Part shown: one piece after another, positions 36,981 to 64,000 of the stretch
Layout of the letters: each line of letters starts with the position of its first letter
Position numbering within the stretch: position 1 is the first letter of the stretch
Assembly: GCA_033439295.1 (NCBI GenBank)
Contig: JAVTLE010000015.1
Coordinates: 1,550,001-1,614,000, forward strand
Length of the DNA stretch: 64,000 bases
From: Deuterostichococcus epilithicus
Lineage: Eukaryota > Chlorophyta > Trebouxiophyceae > Prasiolales > Stichococcaceae
Direction of reading: 5' to 3'
Position numbers and translations under genes: made by a program
The notes under the pieces: generated by a model
What the model was told of the DNA's origin: nothing
What the model saw: the letters and a program-made list of their open reading frames with translations, nothing else
Database searches by the model: none

Positions 36981-39900
36981 CTGGGGGCCGGATGAGCCCT
37001 GCTGGAAGGGGAACTGCGGCGACATGCCACCCTGCAGCGGCGGCCGATGGCCCCCGCCGCCTGGCTGCTGCGGCTGCGGCGGCCGCTGTTTGTGCGACCC
37101 TGCGCCTGGCCCCGGCGCCAATGCTTGGCGCTGGTAGCCCGGGCCAGCGGGCCGTGCCGCGCCGCGCCCCGGCCGTGGCTGGAACGCCGGCCGCTGGCCG
37201 CTGCCCCCAAAGTAGGCCGCCGCAGGGCCGCCCGGCGGCCGGAACTGCGGCCGCAGCTGCGGTCGCACTTGATGCTGCTGTGGCCCGCCACCCGGCTGCA
37301 GCGGGGCACTGTGGTGGGGTGACACAGGCATTGCGGCGGCTGGGCCGGCAGGGCTGCTTGCTGGGTTACCCACGGGGCTGGCGCGTTTCTCTTGCGGCGG
37401 CCCGTCCGCCAGTAGCTGCTTGACGGCCTGCGCTCCCACAAACAAAATCGATTGTCGCGCAGCCTCATCAACTGTTTCGGTCGCAAGCTGAACGACGAGC
37501 TCAGCGCGCAAACGATTCAGCCAGTCGCCATGGCAGTCAGATGCATGTACCCCGCGAGCAAATGTATGATCGGACCAGCGGACAGCAAGGAGAGACGGGT
37601 TGCTGGCACCTTGGGCAGCGGGTTGCCGCCCTCGAGGCGCGCGACGGTGGCGCCGTCGGCGTCGAAGGAGCGCAGCTGCGTGGGCGGCGCCTTGCCCGCC
37701 AGCAGGTGCTCGATGCTGAGCGCCAGGTTGGTGTGCACCCGCAGCTGCCCGTGCGCCTCCACCTGCAGACACGCGATCTGGCTTGACGGACAGCCAAAGT
37801 CATGACGGGAGTTGACGAAAGCCTTCGAGCAACACCCTGTTCAAGGTGCAGGAGGAACAGTAAATGCACGACCTAGGCGACCACAGGAGGCAGGGCTTTT
37901 CGTGGCCATGCCTCATGGCCGGGGGCAGTTCTGCATGATGTGCCCTTCGGTGTGCACCCAGGACCCCCTTTGAAGAGACCCTCGCGCAAACGGGCACAGG
38001 AGCGGTGCCATTCACATGCCGAGCCCCTGTGGAAGGCGGGGCTCACCTCGACCAGGGTGCAAAAGGCGGGGGCGCCCTTGCGCGCCAGCTGCCGCTGTCC
38101 TCCGATGCCCTTGCTGCATGGCGAGGTGGAGAGGTGAGGTGCAGAGTTGACAGCCTGGCAGTTCCTATATGAAGCAGATGTCAACAACAAGCGCCACAAC
38201 TGCCCTGCGCCCTGCCGGCTCGCGCGCCCTGCTGCCAACACAGAGTTGCGGCGCCGTCTCCAGGCCTACACCCTAACCTGCGTACAAGGGCGGGGGCAGC
38301 GCAAGGGGCAGGGGACCCCCCCGCACCCGGCGGTGCCCAGCAGGCCGTGCAGCTCGACGCTGTGCAGCAGGTCGATGAGGGTGCGGCCACGGGCAGCAGC
38401 CACCATGGGCAGCCCGCGCTGCGCGATGGCGCACGCCGCCGCCGCCTCCTCCCGCGTCGCGATGTCGTCCACCATGACCACCTGGGTTTCAGGACGCAGA
38501 GTCGTTGGCTGTGTCTCTGGTTGGAGTCATGTTGGCTGCAGGCATTCTGATGTCCAGCAGAGTCCGAGCAGGTGGCCGGACCGCAGAATGCGTGGAGTGT
38601 GCCAAGAACACTTGCATGCTTGTCGCTGGTGGCTGTCGCGATCACTGCTGCCGCCTGCCATGGAGGATGCACGGTGCCCTGGCTCGAGAGCATTGACGGG
38701 AGATCCTCACCTGGGGTGCATGGTTGCGCGCCAAGTCCTGCAGAACTGTGGCCATCTTGCCGTCAAAGGGAACCTGCAGCACCAGCAATGGATCAAATTG
38801 CGACTCCTCTTCGACATCCTCCTGCTTGACGAAGTGCCTTGTCAAGGTCTTGACTTGATATCGGCTGATTGGCTGCGTGTGCATCATCCGTCAACCAACG
38901 TATGCAGGCGCAATTCTGCAGCAGGAGTTGTGGGGAGTGTGTACGCGCCTGGAAGCGGCGGCTGTCGCCGAGGCAGAAGTGCGGCTGCGCGGCCGCACCC
39001 ACGATGTCGTTGCTGGAGTCTACCACGCACACATGCTGCTTGAACCTGCAGCCGGCAGTACCGTGTTGAGCTTGCTATCTTTGTGCGCATGAGTGTGAAA
39101 CCGCGCAGAAGAGTATTCGAGAGTGCCTGCCTTCGAATGCAGCCGGGATTTGGTAATATGCCACGGACGCACCTTTATCAAGCAGCCAGTTGATGTTCCT
39201 GAGCAGCGTGCTTTTGCCGCTGCCTGCAGTACACACCAGCTCAGGCAGTGAGGCTGTCTGTGCTGAAGCAATTTCTACGGATCGACTACGGAATGTAAGG
39301 GCAGCGGCTGCCCGTGCTGCCCGGTGACGCAGGCGTCGCACTCACGCGGCTGTCACCCTTTCAGCGCCTGATTCTGAAGGAGTCCAGCCTCCTGTCCATC
39401 GTATAGTGCTAATGCTCGTTCCGAGGCATGCTTGCACATGCTGTCACTCATCTTAGACACAGGTGTCTTCTTGTTGCACCAATGCTGTAAGCGATGAATT
39501 GCCACCTGGAGGGCCGACGACCAGCATGGAGGCAGACAGCGCTGCCTCCTCCGCATGGCCGACACCCTTTCTCTGCGCGATAGCCGCTAGCAGGTCTAGC
39601 AGCAGCACCGCCACGCCTGGGCAGAACGTTGATACTTGGTGCTGACGCTGAAGTATCAGGACGAGCTGAGCTCGATGTCGAGAGCAATGTCGCGCCGACT
39701 TGTGCGGGAGACTGGGATGTGCCGGCATAGCATTTGCTCCCACCCATCCAGCATCCCGTTTGGCACTGAACTGTCAGCTCGACAGACAGCCGCGGACGAA
39801 TGGTCGCATGCCTGATACATGGCGGCGAACGTGGTAGGTGAGGCCGATGATGCGGTCGCGGCCGGTGATGCCGGCGGTTGCCCGCACCGAGGTGATGCGG

Positions 39901-42900
39901 TGCAGCGTGCCGGGGACGCCGGCGCAGTTCTGCGGACCAAACAGCTCCTCCGCGGTGCGCGGCACTTCGTCCTCCCCCGGCGACGCTTTCCGTTCGAGCC
40001 CTGCACAAGGAAGGAGAAATGGCGCCGGCTTGAGTTGAGATCCCTGAAAAGTGGCCACCGTCAATCCTGCCACCTGAGAGCACCTACCTGTCCGTGTAGG
40101 CCAGGTCTGTCAAAGCCATCCCCGAGCGTGGGAGCAGCATGGTCAAGACAGGTTTACCGTCTGAGTGACATGAACAAGCTGGTTTTCGAGCTGCGCACGC
40201 ACCTTGCAGGTGGCTGATGAAGGCGCTGCCAGCCAGCTGCATGCTCATGGTGATTGAAGCGCGCATCTGCTGGTGGTTGGCGAAGCGCAGCAGCAGGTTC
40301 GTGCCGCTGTCGGCGCATATTTGCACCAGCTGCACGAATCGCGCATGTGTGCTTAGTGCCAATCACAGGCAATATGCCGTCTGGGGTAATGGAACTTACT
40401 TACGATGACGGCTGCCACGGGGCACTGGCAGGCTTGGGCAGCACCCTCTCATTGGAGCATATGCCAGGGGAAAAGCAGTCCATCAATTGCAGACCAGGTG
40501 CAAGGGCCAGTGCTGTCTCACAGCCTTGCCCTGCCATGACATGGGACCAGGAAGAAGTACATCAGCAGGCATCTCACCTTGCTGCGCTGCTGGGTGACGC
40601 CGGTCGCAGATGCGCTGAGCGACTTCACCACCGCCTTTTTCACGTTCGGCGGTAGGCAGTCCAGGAGGCTCGTCAGCTCCACATCTTCCGCCGGGTTCGA
40701 CGAGTCAGCAGCGGGTTACAGGCTACCTCCTTGCCGTTGGCGCCTCAAGCAGCATAGACATTGCTACCTGATCCGGTGGACACTGGTGAATGCCTCGATT
40801 GCAAAAAGACAGACGTTTGCCCAAAGGCGAGGGAGAACAGGATGCTGGCAATAGCCTCCGGACGGCAAACGTGCCGGGCACCTGGATCCTCGCCGGCGTC
40901 GCTTGTGGCGGCGGTTGCGAAGGGGGCCTCATACTCTGCGAAACTGGCGGCACACATGGCACCCTCCTTCGTGCTGAAGCTCAGGTGCAGGTCCTTGTTC
41001 TTTGGCTGCTGCGCTGTGTTCCTGCATGTGCCCGCGACCGGGATCCTCAGCGTTCCACCGGCCTGCTTGGCATTGTTGTATGCTGCATGTCCCTCTGCTA
41101 TGACTCTTCAGCCCAAGAAAGGCCAGGAACTTTTGCAACTAAAGACACCAGAAATTGCTGCTTGCAGGCATAAAATTGCTCCAAACATCACGTCAAAGGA
41201 GCTGGTACCCACCCGTCATCGGCCGCCCTGACGGGCAGCAGTGTGACTGCCGAATCGTCCTGTCGGGTCAGCTGAGAGGTGAGGTCCGTGATGAGCCGCT
41301 GCTGCGCCTTTGCCAGCGCCGCCGGGTGCTTCGGCTTACCTGCACACCGCAAGGAACGGCGCTCACGGCGCCTTGAAAACCTCGGCCATGCGCCCGCATG
41401 GCAGCAGCCGCAGCGCTGCAGAGGCCGCAGACTACACAAGATTAATCTGCTCGAGCACATCAGCGGAAGACAGCGAATGAGTAAGTAGGCAACACGTTTG
41501 AAAGCCAGCACTTCTCAGAATGAAGACAGCACCTTTCTGCGCAACAAGCAGCTCGTAGCCCTGCACAAGATCGTGCCCCTTAGCCAGCGCCTTTGGCGGG
41601 ATGGTTGCCTGCGCTTCCAGCTCGTCCAGCAGCAGCGAAAGCATCTGCAAGACGCGACAGGCAGGTACAGTTCGGAGTCTGTCAGCCTAGTCCGATCTGG
41701 CCTGGCCCCACACAGGATCTGATGCGGCAGCTGATATCCGGAAGTTATAGGGACTCGAGACATCAAAGCCCTTGGCAGATCAGGCTGAAAGCAACGAGAT
41801 GAAGGCGATGTCAACCTGCTGTGGCCCCTCACCTTGGCTGATGTGTCCAGGGCCTGCGTGACCTTTGCGGGCTTGGCGGACGGACCAGCCACAACCTGCG
41901 ACAACATCCCAGACCCAATGTGTCACAATTGTCGGAACATGCAGCCCGGTGTCGCACTTGCAAGCAGGCCTCGGTTGTAGCCATTGCTGAGATTGGGCAG
42001 GCCTCTGCACTATCCGGCAACGCAATGGATGCGCCGGTTGTGGCTGCACGCAGGCGTCCTCCCACACGCACGGCCGCATGCCGCACACACCTTTGCGCTG
42101 AGGCCCTTGTCACCGCTTGCTTTGCCGCCTGACGGCAGGTGGCCCGGCGGCAGCCCGCTGGTCGCCTGGCCATTCAGCTGTGGCGCCATAGCCGCCGCTG
42201 TGCCGGTGCTTGTGGAGGACATGCTGTGCCGGGAGGGGGTGCGCTGCGGCAGCTGCCCTGATGGATGCTGCCGCTGCTGCTGCTGGCCAGGGTCCGACTG
42301 CGCCGGCGCCTTGCTGAGCGAGTTGCCGGCCTTTGGGTGCTGCGCCAGTGCCGCCTGAAACACGCGCCATACATGCAGCCGCAGCGCAACATACCTGTTG
42401 GCCGCTCTGCAGACCTGCAGACAACCGGTTGATGAGACCAGCGCGTCAGCCGTCTGCGACACAGCAGAAACAGCAGAGGAGAATCACGGCATCTCTGCGG
42501 CTATAGCGGGTGTGCATCGATAAGTCGGCTGTAGTTTAGCATGTGCCAAACTGCGCGACATCATGAGCTGCTGCTGCTGCACGTTATAACGGATTCCAGC
42601 GCACGAAGACACACCTCCAGGAAAGGTGAGCACACTTTCCCTTCGAAGAATATGATCGGCCGGGCGGCGCTGGGCATGCATGCCTCGCACTGTGTCGGGT
42701 TCGACAGCCGCAGAACACTCATGACCTGCGCAGCGCCATGGCATTGCTCTCGGCTTGTGGCGGAACGACATGGCAGCACCCGCAGGAATGCACCGCGCGG
42801 CTGCTACAATGCAACCGATGCCCCCGTCAGCGATGACAACACTCTGCATCGGTCCACCCACACCACACCTGTGGAAACAGCACTGGCTGCTCCAGGCTGC

Positions 42901-43840
42901 TGCTGGGCTGCACATGCGCCAGATCCTGTTTCTCGAGGCAGACTTGCGCCGCAGCATAGGCCAGCTCCGCCGCCGCGCCCATTCTCACCGGCCACATCTG
43001 CCCTGCCGCCTCTGCCAACGCCTGCGGAACACGGCGTGAGGAGTCGAGGGTGCTGCGCCCGGCGCTGCGCCGCGCGCACAGCATCCAAATAAAGGGGAGC
43101 TCGTGCGGCCGTCCGCATCATGCCTGCATCAGGTGCGGCGGATCTGCATGTTGGCGCTGCCAAGATCCCCCAACCATGCTTTTCTGTCTTCCGTGGTGTC
43201 TCAATCATGTTGGTCGCTGTCACCTGGACCAGCAGGCCATAGATGTCCAGATCCACTGCGCCGGCGCCGCCGCATGCCGCATCGTCATACATGATCATGT
43301 TGCTGCACTCCGGGTTGAGCATGAAGTCCTTCAGCTTGCCGGCGCCAGCCGCCTGTCGCAGCGGGTTGTGGCCGGCCGCGAGGAGGTAGCTCCCGAGGCT
43401 GGGCATGGGCTCCATGAAGTGGGCGCTGGAGCCATTGGACGGAAGGGCCGACCACGCTTCTGTGTCGAGCAACCGCCCAGCAATGACGCGTGCAAATCTG
43501 TGCTTGGGGCTGTCATCGTCCGGCCACGCCAGCAGCACGGCTGACCGCAGCAGGTCCGTGAGGTGTGGAGACGCCTGCGGGCAGTGGAGGGCGCCACATG
43601 GCTCAGAGGTCCAACGGTGCTGCACTGGGCATTGCGTGACATGCATTGGCCTCAAGTTCCTATAGTCGTCCCAAAATCGAATTGGAAACTCACGATCACA
43701 CTGCACCGCATTAGGTCTGCAGAGGTTCGCCGCAGCTGGACATGCAGCGACGGCCGGCGGTTGCAGCCGCATAGCCGCATTCTCAATGACTGCACATGCA
43801 TGCCGTGGCATGATAGCGGATCAGGGGTCGAGTATGGCAT
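36795..43840 (-). CDS. SPD1/Ycf45 (SpoIIIAA-like) P-loop ATPase with long N-terminal extension
   Basis: The core matches the plastid Ycf45/SPD1 family: ELTSLLDCLPPNVKKAVVKS (about 40690-40600), LLLRFANHQQMRASIT (about 40290), GVPGTLHRITSVRATAG (about 39930-39880), a Walker A of VVGPPG joined across an intron to SGKSTLLRN (39520 and 39225), Walker B-like VCVVDSSNDIVGAAAQPHFC (about 39030), VVMVDDIATREEAAA (about 38470) and GLPMVAAARGRTLIDLLHS (about 38420-38350). The HGQLRVHTNLALSIEHLLAG segment is near 37740. In plants SPD1 is needed for plastid development; nucleic-acid binding is proposed for the family. The C-terminal exon is Pro/Gln/Gly-rich with 14 near-uninterrupted Gln. Upstream exons (LLRSAVLLAWPDDD, LGSYLLAAGHNPL, ALAEAAGQMWPVRMG, MLSLLLDELEAQATIPP) join in phase and add several hundred residues unlike the family. 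They might be a separate gene, with the core starting at 40957. The Arg/Ser-rich first exon could be a transit peptide. Confidence 0.72.
36942..36983 (-). repeat. CAG/CTG run encoding polyglutamine
   Basis: A run of CTG triplets with one TTG, reading as glutamine codons on the minus strand in the C-terminal exon of the SPD1/Ycf45-like gene. Such triplet runs are length-unstable. Confidence 0.9.
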
Positions 43841-44437
43841 CGCACCATTGTCGAGGGCGTCTGTCGAGGACGGCCCAGCTTTCCATGACCATCAGCCTTG
43901 GGGCCTGATATCGATGCAGAAATGGATGATTGGCCGGCCGCGAAGATCCGCCGAACCCAGCTCGCAGGATGGTAAAGATATGTCAGAAAATCATACTAAG
44001 CAAGAGAACGCATGATTAGTTGCTCCAGCGCGCATGCATGAGTGGGGCAGCGTGAGCTGCCGATTAGGGTATCTTAGCTGACTAGGGTTTGACGTAGGTG
44101 ACGTGCTTGGCCAATTCGGGCAGACGGGGTGCTGCCTGACGAAAGCGTTCTGGCAGGCCGTCACGACGTCTGGCCGTTGTGTAAGGTTTGCTGAGCGGGA
44201 GTGCCGACAGAGCGGCAGCGCAGCGCCTATCATCTTGCGGGCAAGACCGCAATCGAGTAGTGTTCGCATCAGCAGAGGGAGCTTGCGAAGCAGCAGGCCG
44301 CCGCGCGATTCGACAGTCGCCTGTAGCTGCTAAGCTGAGCACAGGCTCTGCAGGCTTAAAGCCTCAGCAGGCCGCCGGGTGCCCCAAATTGGGTGCACCC
44401 AGGCACGGCTTCACCCGTGTTTGCAGCGAGCAGCAAC
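43841..44437. promoter_or_regulatory. Shared divergent upstream region (SPD1-like / PRP8)
   Basis: This 0.6-kb stretch separates the divergent SPD1/Ycf45-like and PRP8 starts and must contain both promoters. Its left half is AT-richer than the genes. No TATA element is obvious. Confidence 0.5.
44083..44090. promoter_or_regulatory. Telo-box-like motif TAGGGTTT
   Basis: TAGGGTTT is the reverse complement of the plant telo-box AAACCCTA, an element found upstream of many plant ribosome and translation genes. It lies about 350 bases upstream of the PRP8 ATG. One eight-base match is weak evidence. Confidence 0.25.
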
Positions 44438-62080
<17,643 letters not shown>

Positions 62081-63131
62081 ACACCTGCGGCCGCCGGAAG
62101 GCGCCGGCCATCGCGGCATGTGGGCCGCGCCTCGCAGCTGTCGAGAGGCCTGGCGGCGTGGTGCGGCTGTGGAGCAGTCGAGAGGAGGAGCAAGATGCCG
62201 TTTTGTAGCTTTTGCCTGGCGCTTGTGGACCCCCGTCTCCTGTTGCTGAGTGTGGCACTGCGCCTGCTGCTTGTGTGCTGTGCGCGTGCCCAATTTCAAA
62301 GTGTTTGTCCCGCCTTTTGGGGTGCTTGCTGCGCACCCAGGTCGCGCCCTGCTTGTGTGAGAGAGTGAGTGGTTTAAAGCCTGTACCACCTGGTCAACGG
62401 TTGTTGCTGTGCGGCCAGTGCCGCACCGCATTTCACAGTGCAATGGTCCAATACCTGTGTTGACGCATGGGCTGAACAACCCTGCTTCATTGATCATCCT
62501 GCCTGACCACCATGAAAGCGATGAGTTGACCTGGTTTTGCCCGAGAGCGGCGACTGTGCCAGCTTATGCGAGCCTTCAAACTGCTTTAAGATCTCGGTTC
62601 CGAACCCAGATCCCTGAAGATTCGCGCGAAACCCGGGATGCTATAGTCATCTTCGGTCCCCCTTCATCAGCTGTGCGCTCCACGCTGCCTTTGCCCCTTC
62701 CGTCTTTGAAAGGCGCCAGCCCAGCTGTCGGAGCCAAGGCGCGCTGCCAGCCCGCGAAGCTCCCACGCGCAGGCATGGCCGGCCTCGCGGTCCCCCTTCC
62801 GTGCACGCTTCAAAGGCACAACATGCTGCCTCGTCAGCAGACCTCCGGCTCTTGGCTGACCTTTGCAACGGCTCCCTGCAGACTTTGCACCTGTTTCGGA
62901 TTCACCCGCCCCCAGAAGCATGCTCAGAGCTACCACCGTTCCTCAATCCGCGTCTGGCGGAAACACGAGCTGCTGGGCCTCGACAACACTCCAGCAGTTT
63001 TGCCGCAGAGGCGCCGATCCCAGACTCCTGCCTTGCCTCACGCATGCCTGTCTACACTGCAGGCTCACAGACCGGCGCGGACGTCTGCAACACAGCGCAG
63101 CGAGCCGTCTTGCCGAGGCTCACAGCGCAAC
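62081..63131. other. Intergenic region between PRP8 and HMG-box-like gene
   Basis: The left part should be PRP8 3' UTR and the right part the promoter and 5' UTR of the next plus-strand gene. The frame of the next gene happens to stay open upstream for about 700 bases, but composition gives no support for coding there. No promoter element was recognised. Confidence 0.4.
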
Positions 63132-64000
63132 ATGGGCGATGCGGCGGAGCAGCTGCCTGCGGCGTCCGCGGCGGGGGACGCCCCAATCCCCATCCCAGGC
63201 CTGCCGCTGCCGGCGGAGGCAGAACCGCCGCGCACAGTGGGAACGGACGACGTTGTCAAACTTTTCAGCTTCTTCACCTCCGAGTTCCGCGGTTTCCTTG
63301 CGCACGTCGAACAGGCCGTGCAGGTGCGAGACTCGGGGCTTTGCTCGGCCAAGGCTCGCCACCTGCGAGCATGTCTGACCTCTATGCCTTTATTCATGGG
63401 CTGCGCGAGAGTACGTGTGACATGCTGCATGGTCCGAGCTGTAAACGCATGCAGCTGCAGACAGGGCGATCAAAACGGCGCCCGTATGACCCCACTGCAT
63501 CTCCTGGTTTGTTGCCCTCCTGTCGTGAGTATTGACCAGCGCTGCCGCCCGCATGCCGCAGGTCTTCCAGACGACGGGCACGCTGCCCACACAGCCGCTG
63601 TATGCCACGCGGGCTGGCGACCTGCCGCCAGTGCCCAAACCAGAGGGGGGTGGCGGCGCCGGCGGTGGCGGCCCTGGTCCCGGCCGCCCTCGCAAGGTCA
63701 AGCGCGACAAGATCGTCCGCAAGCCGACGGCGTTCAACCACTTTGTGAAGGAGAAGATCGGGCAGTACAAGGCGGACGGCGTCTTCATCCCAGACGACCG
63801 CAACAACAACGAGCTGTTCAAGGCGCGCTTCGGCATCGCAGGCTGTTCCGCCGTCAGTGTAAGGTTGACACTTCGTCATCCGGCCCCGGGGTCACATCTC
63901 GCAGCAGCGGCGCCGCAACTTCTTATCTGAGAGCCTGATGGCGGGCAAGCGTTCAGCCAGCGCAAGGCAGTCAGGTGGGACGGGCTGGGACTGGTTGACG
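63132..64000 (+). CDS. HMG-box-like DNA-binding protein, N-terminal part (runs off the window)
   Basis: Exon 1 (63132-63323) starts MGDAAEQLPAASAAGD in an AACATGG context and contains VVKLFSFFTSEFRGFLAHVE. The intron runs 63324-63561. Exon 2 (63562 to about 63858) has a Gly-rich linker, a basic GPGRPRKVKRDKIV segment resembling an AT-hook, and then RKPTAFNHFVKEKIGQYKA and NNNELFKA, which look like the first two helices of an HMG box (P-x-A-F-x-x-F-x-x-E). A third exon probably begins near 63930, but its joins are unclear. A chromatin or transcription role is inferred from the domain only. Confidence 0.6.

Noticed and set aside
62409-63131. In-frame upstream extension of the HMG-box-like gene
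   Set aside because: The frame stays open but the sequence is not protein-like. ATG 63132 has the same AACATGG context as PRP8 and begins a Met-Gly-Asp acidic leader.

Overview
This is nuclear DNA from a green plant lineage, most likely a Chlorella-like trebouxiophyte alga. The GC content is high. Genes are split into dozens of short exons with GT(G)CG/GTGAG donors and GCAG acceptors. The encoded proteins point to green algae: a chloroplast dicarboxylate translocator, a kinesin-like calmodulin-binding protein (KCBP), a SPD1/Ycf45-type plastid ATPase and PRP8. Nothing is operon-like or prokaryotic. All models come from joining conserved segments by eye, so terminal and low-complexity exons are provisional.

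Layout: (1) 1-357 (+) is the 3' end of a 2-oxoglutarate/malate translocator. (2) 764-4730 (-) is a Sec14/CRAL-TRIO lipid-transfer protein. (3) 5506-11882 (-) is a GTPBP1/GTPBP2-type translational GTPase. (4) 12679-15324 (+) is a LysM-domain protein. (5) 15963-18480 (+) is a calcineurin-like metallophosphoesterase with a plastid-like N-terminus. (6) 18929-29767 (-) is a KCBP with MyTH4, FERM, coiled coil and C-terminal motor. (7) 30961-36223 (+) is a SAS-4/CPAP-type centriole protein with a TCP/G-box. (8) 36795-43840 (-) is a SPD1/Ycf45 (SpoIIIAA-like) P-loop ATPase with a long N-terminal extension and a polyglutamine C-terminus. (9) 44438-62080 (+) is full-length PRP8, the spliceosome core protein, in 48 recognisable exons. 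(10) 63132-64000 (+) is the start of an HMG-box-like protein.

Three gene pairs are head to head and share intergenic DNA: GTPase/LysM (about 0.8 kb), KCBP/SAS-4 (about 1.2 kb) and SPD1-like/PRP8 (about 0.6 kb). KCBP and SAS-4 both act on microtubules, so their shared promoter region is the most suggestive functional linkage. The other neighbours have unrelated housekeeping roles.

I see no wholly new system. The observations most worth checking are: a 33-nt in-frame duplicated exon end inside a PRP8 intron, with its own splice sites; a GC-AG intron in PRP8; a diverged PRP8 C-terminal tail; the KCBP/SAS-4 pair in an alga that may not be flagellated; the extended SPD1-like protein; a tandem 130-bp repeat in a KCBP intron; and a reading-frame discontinuity in SAS-4.
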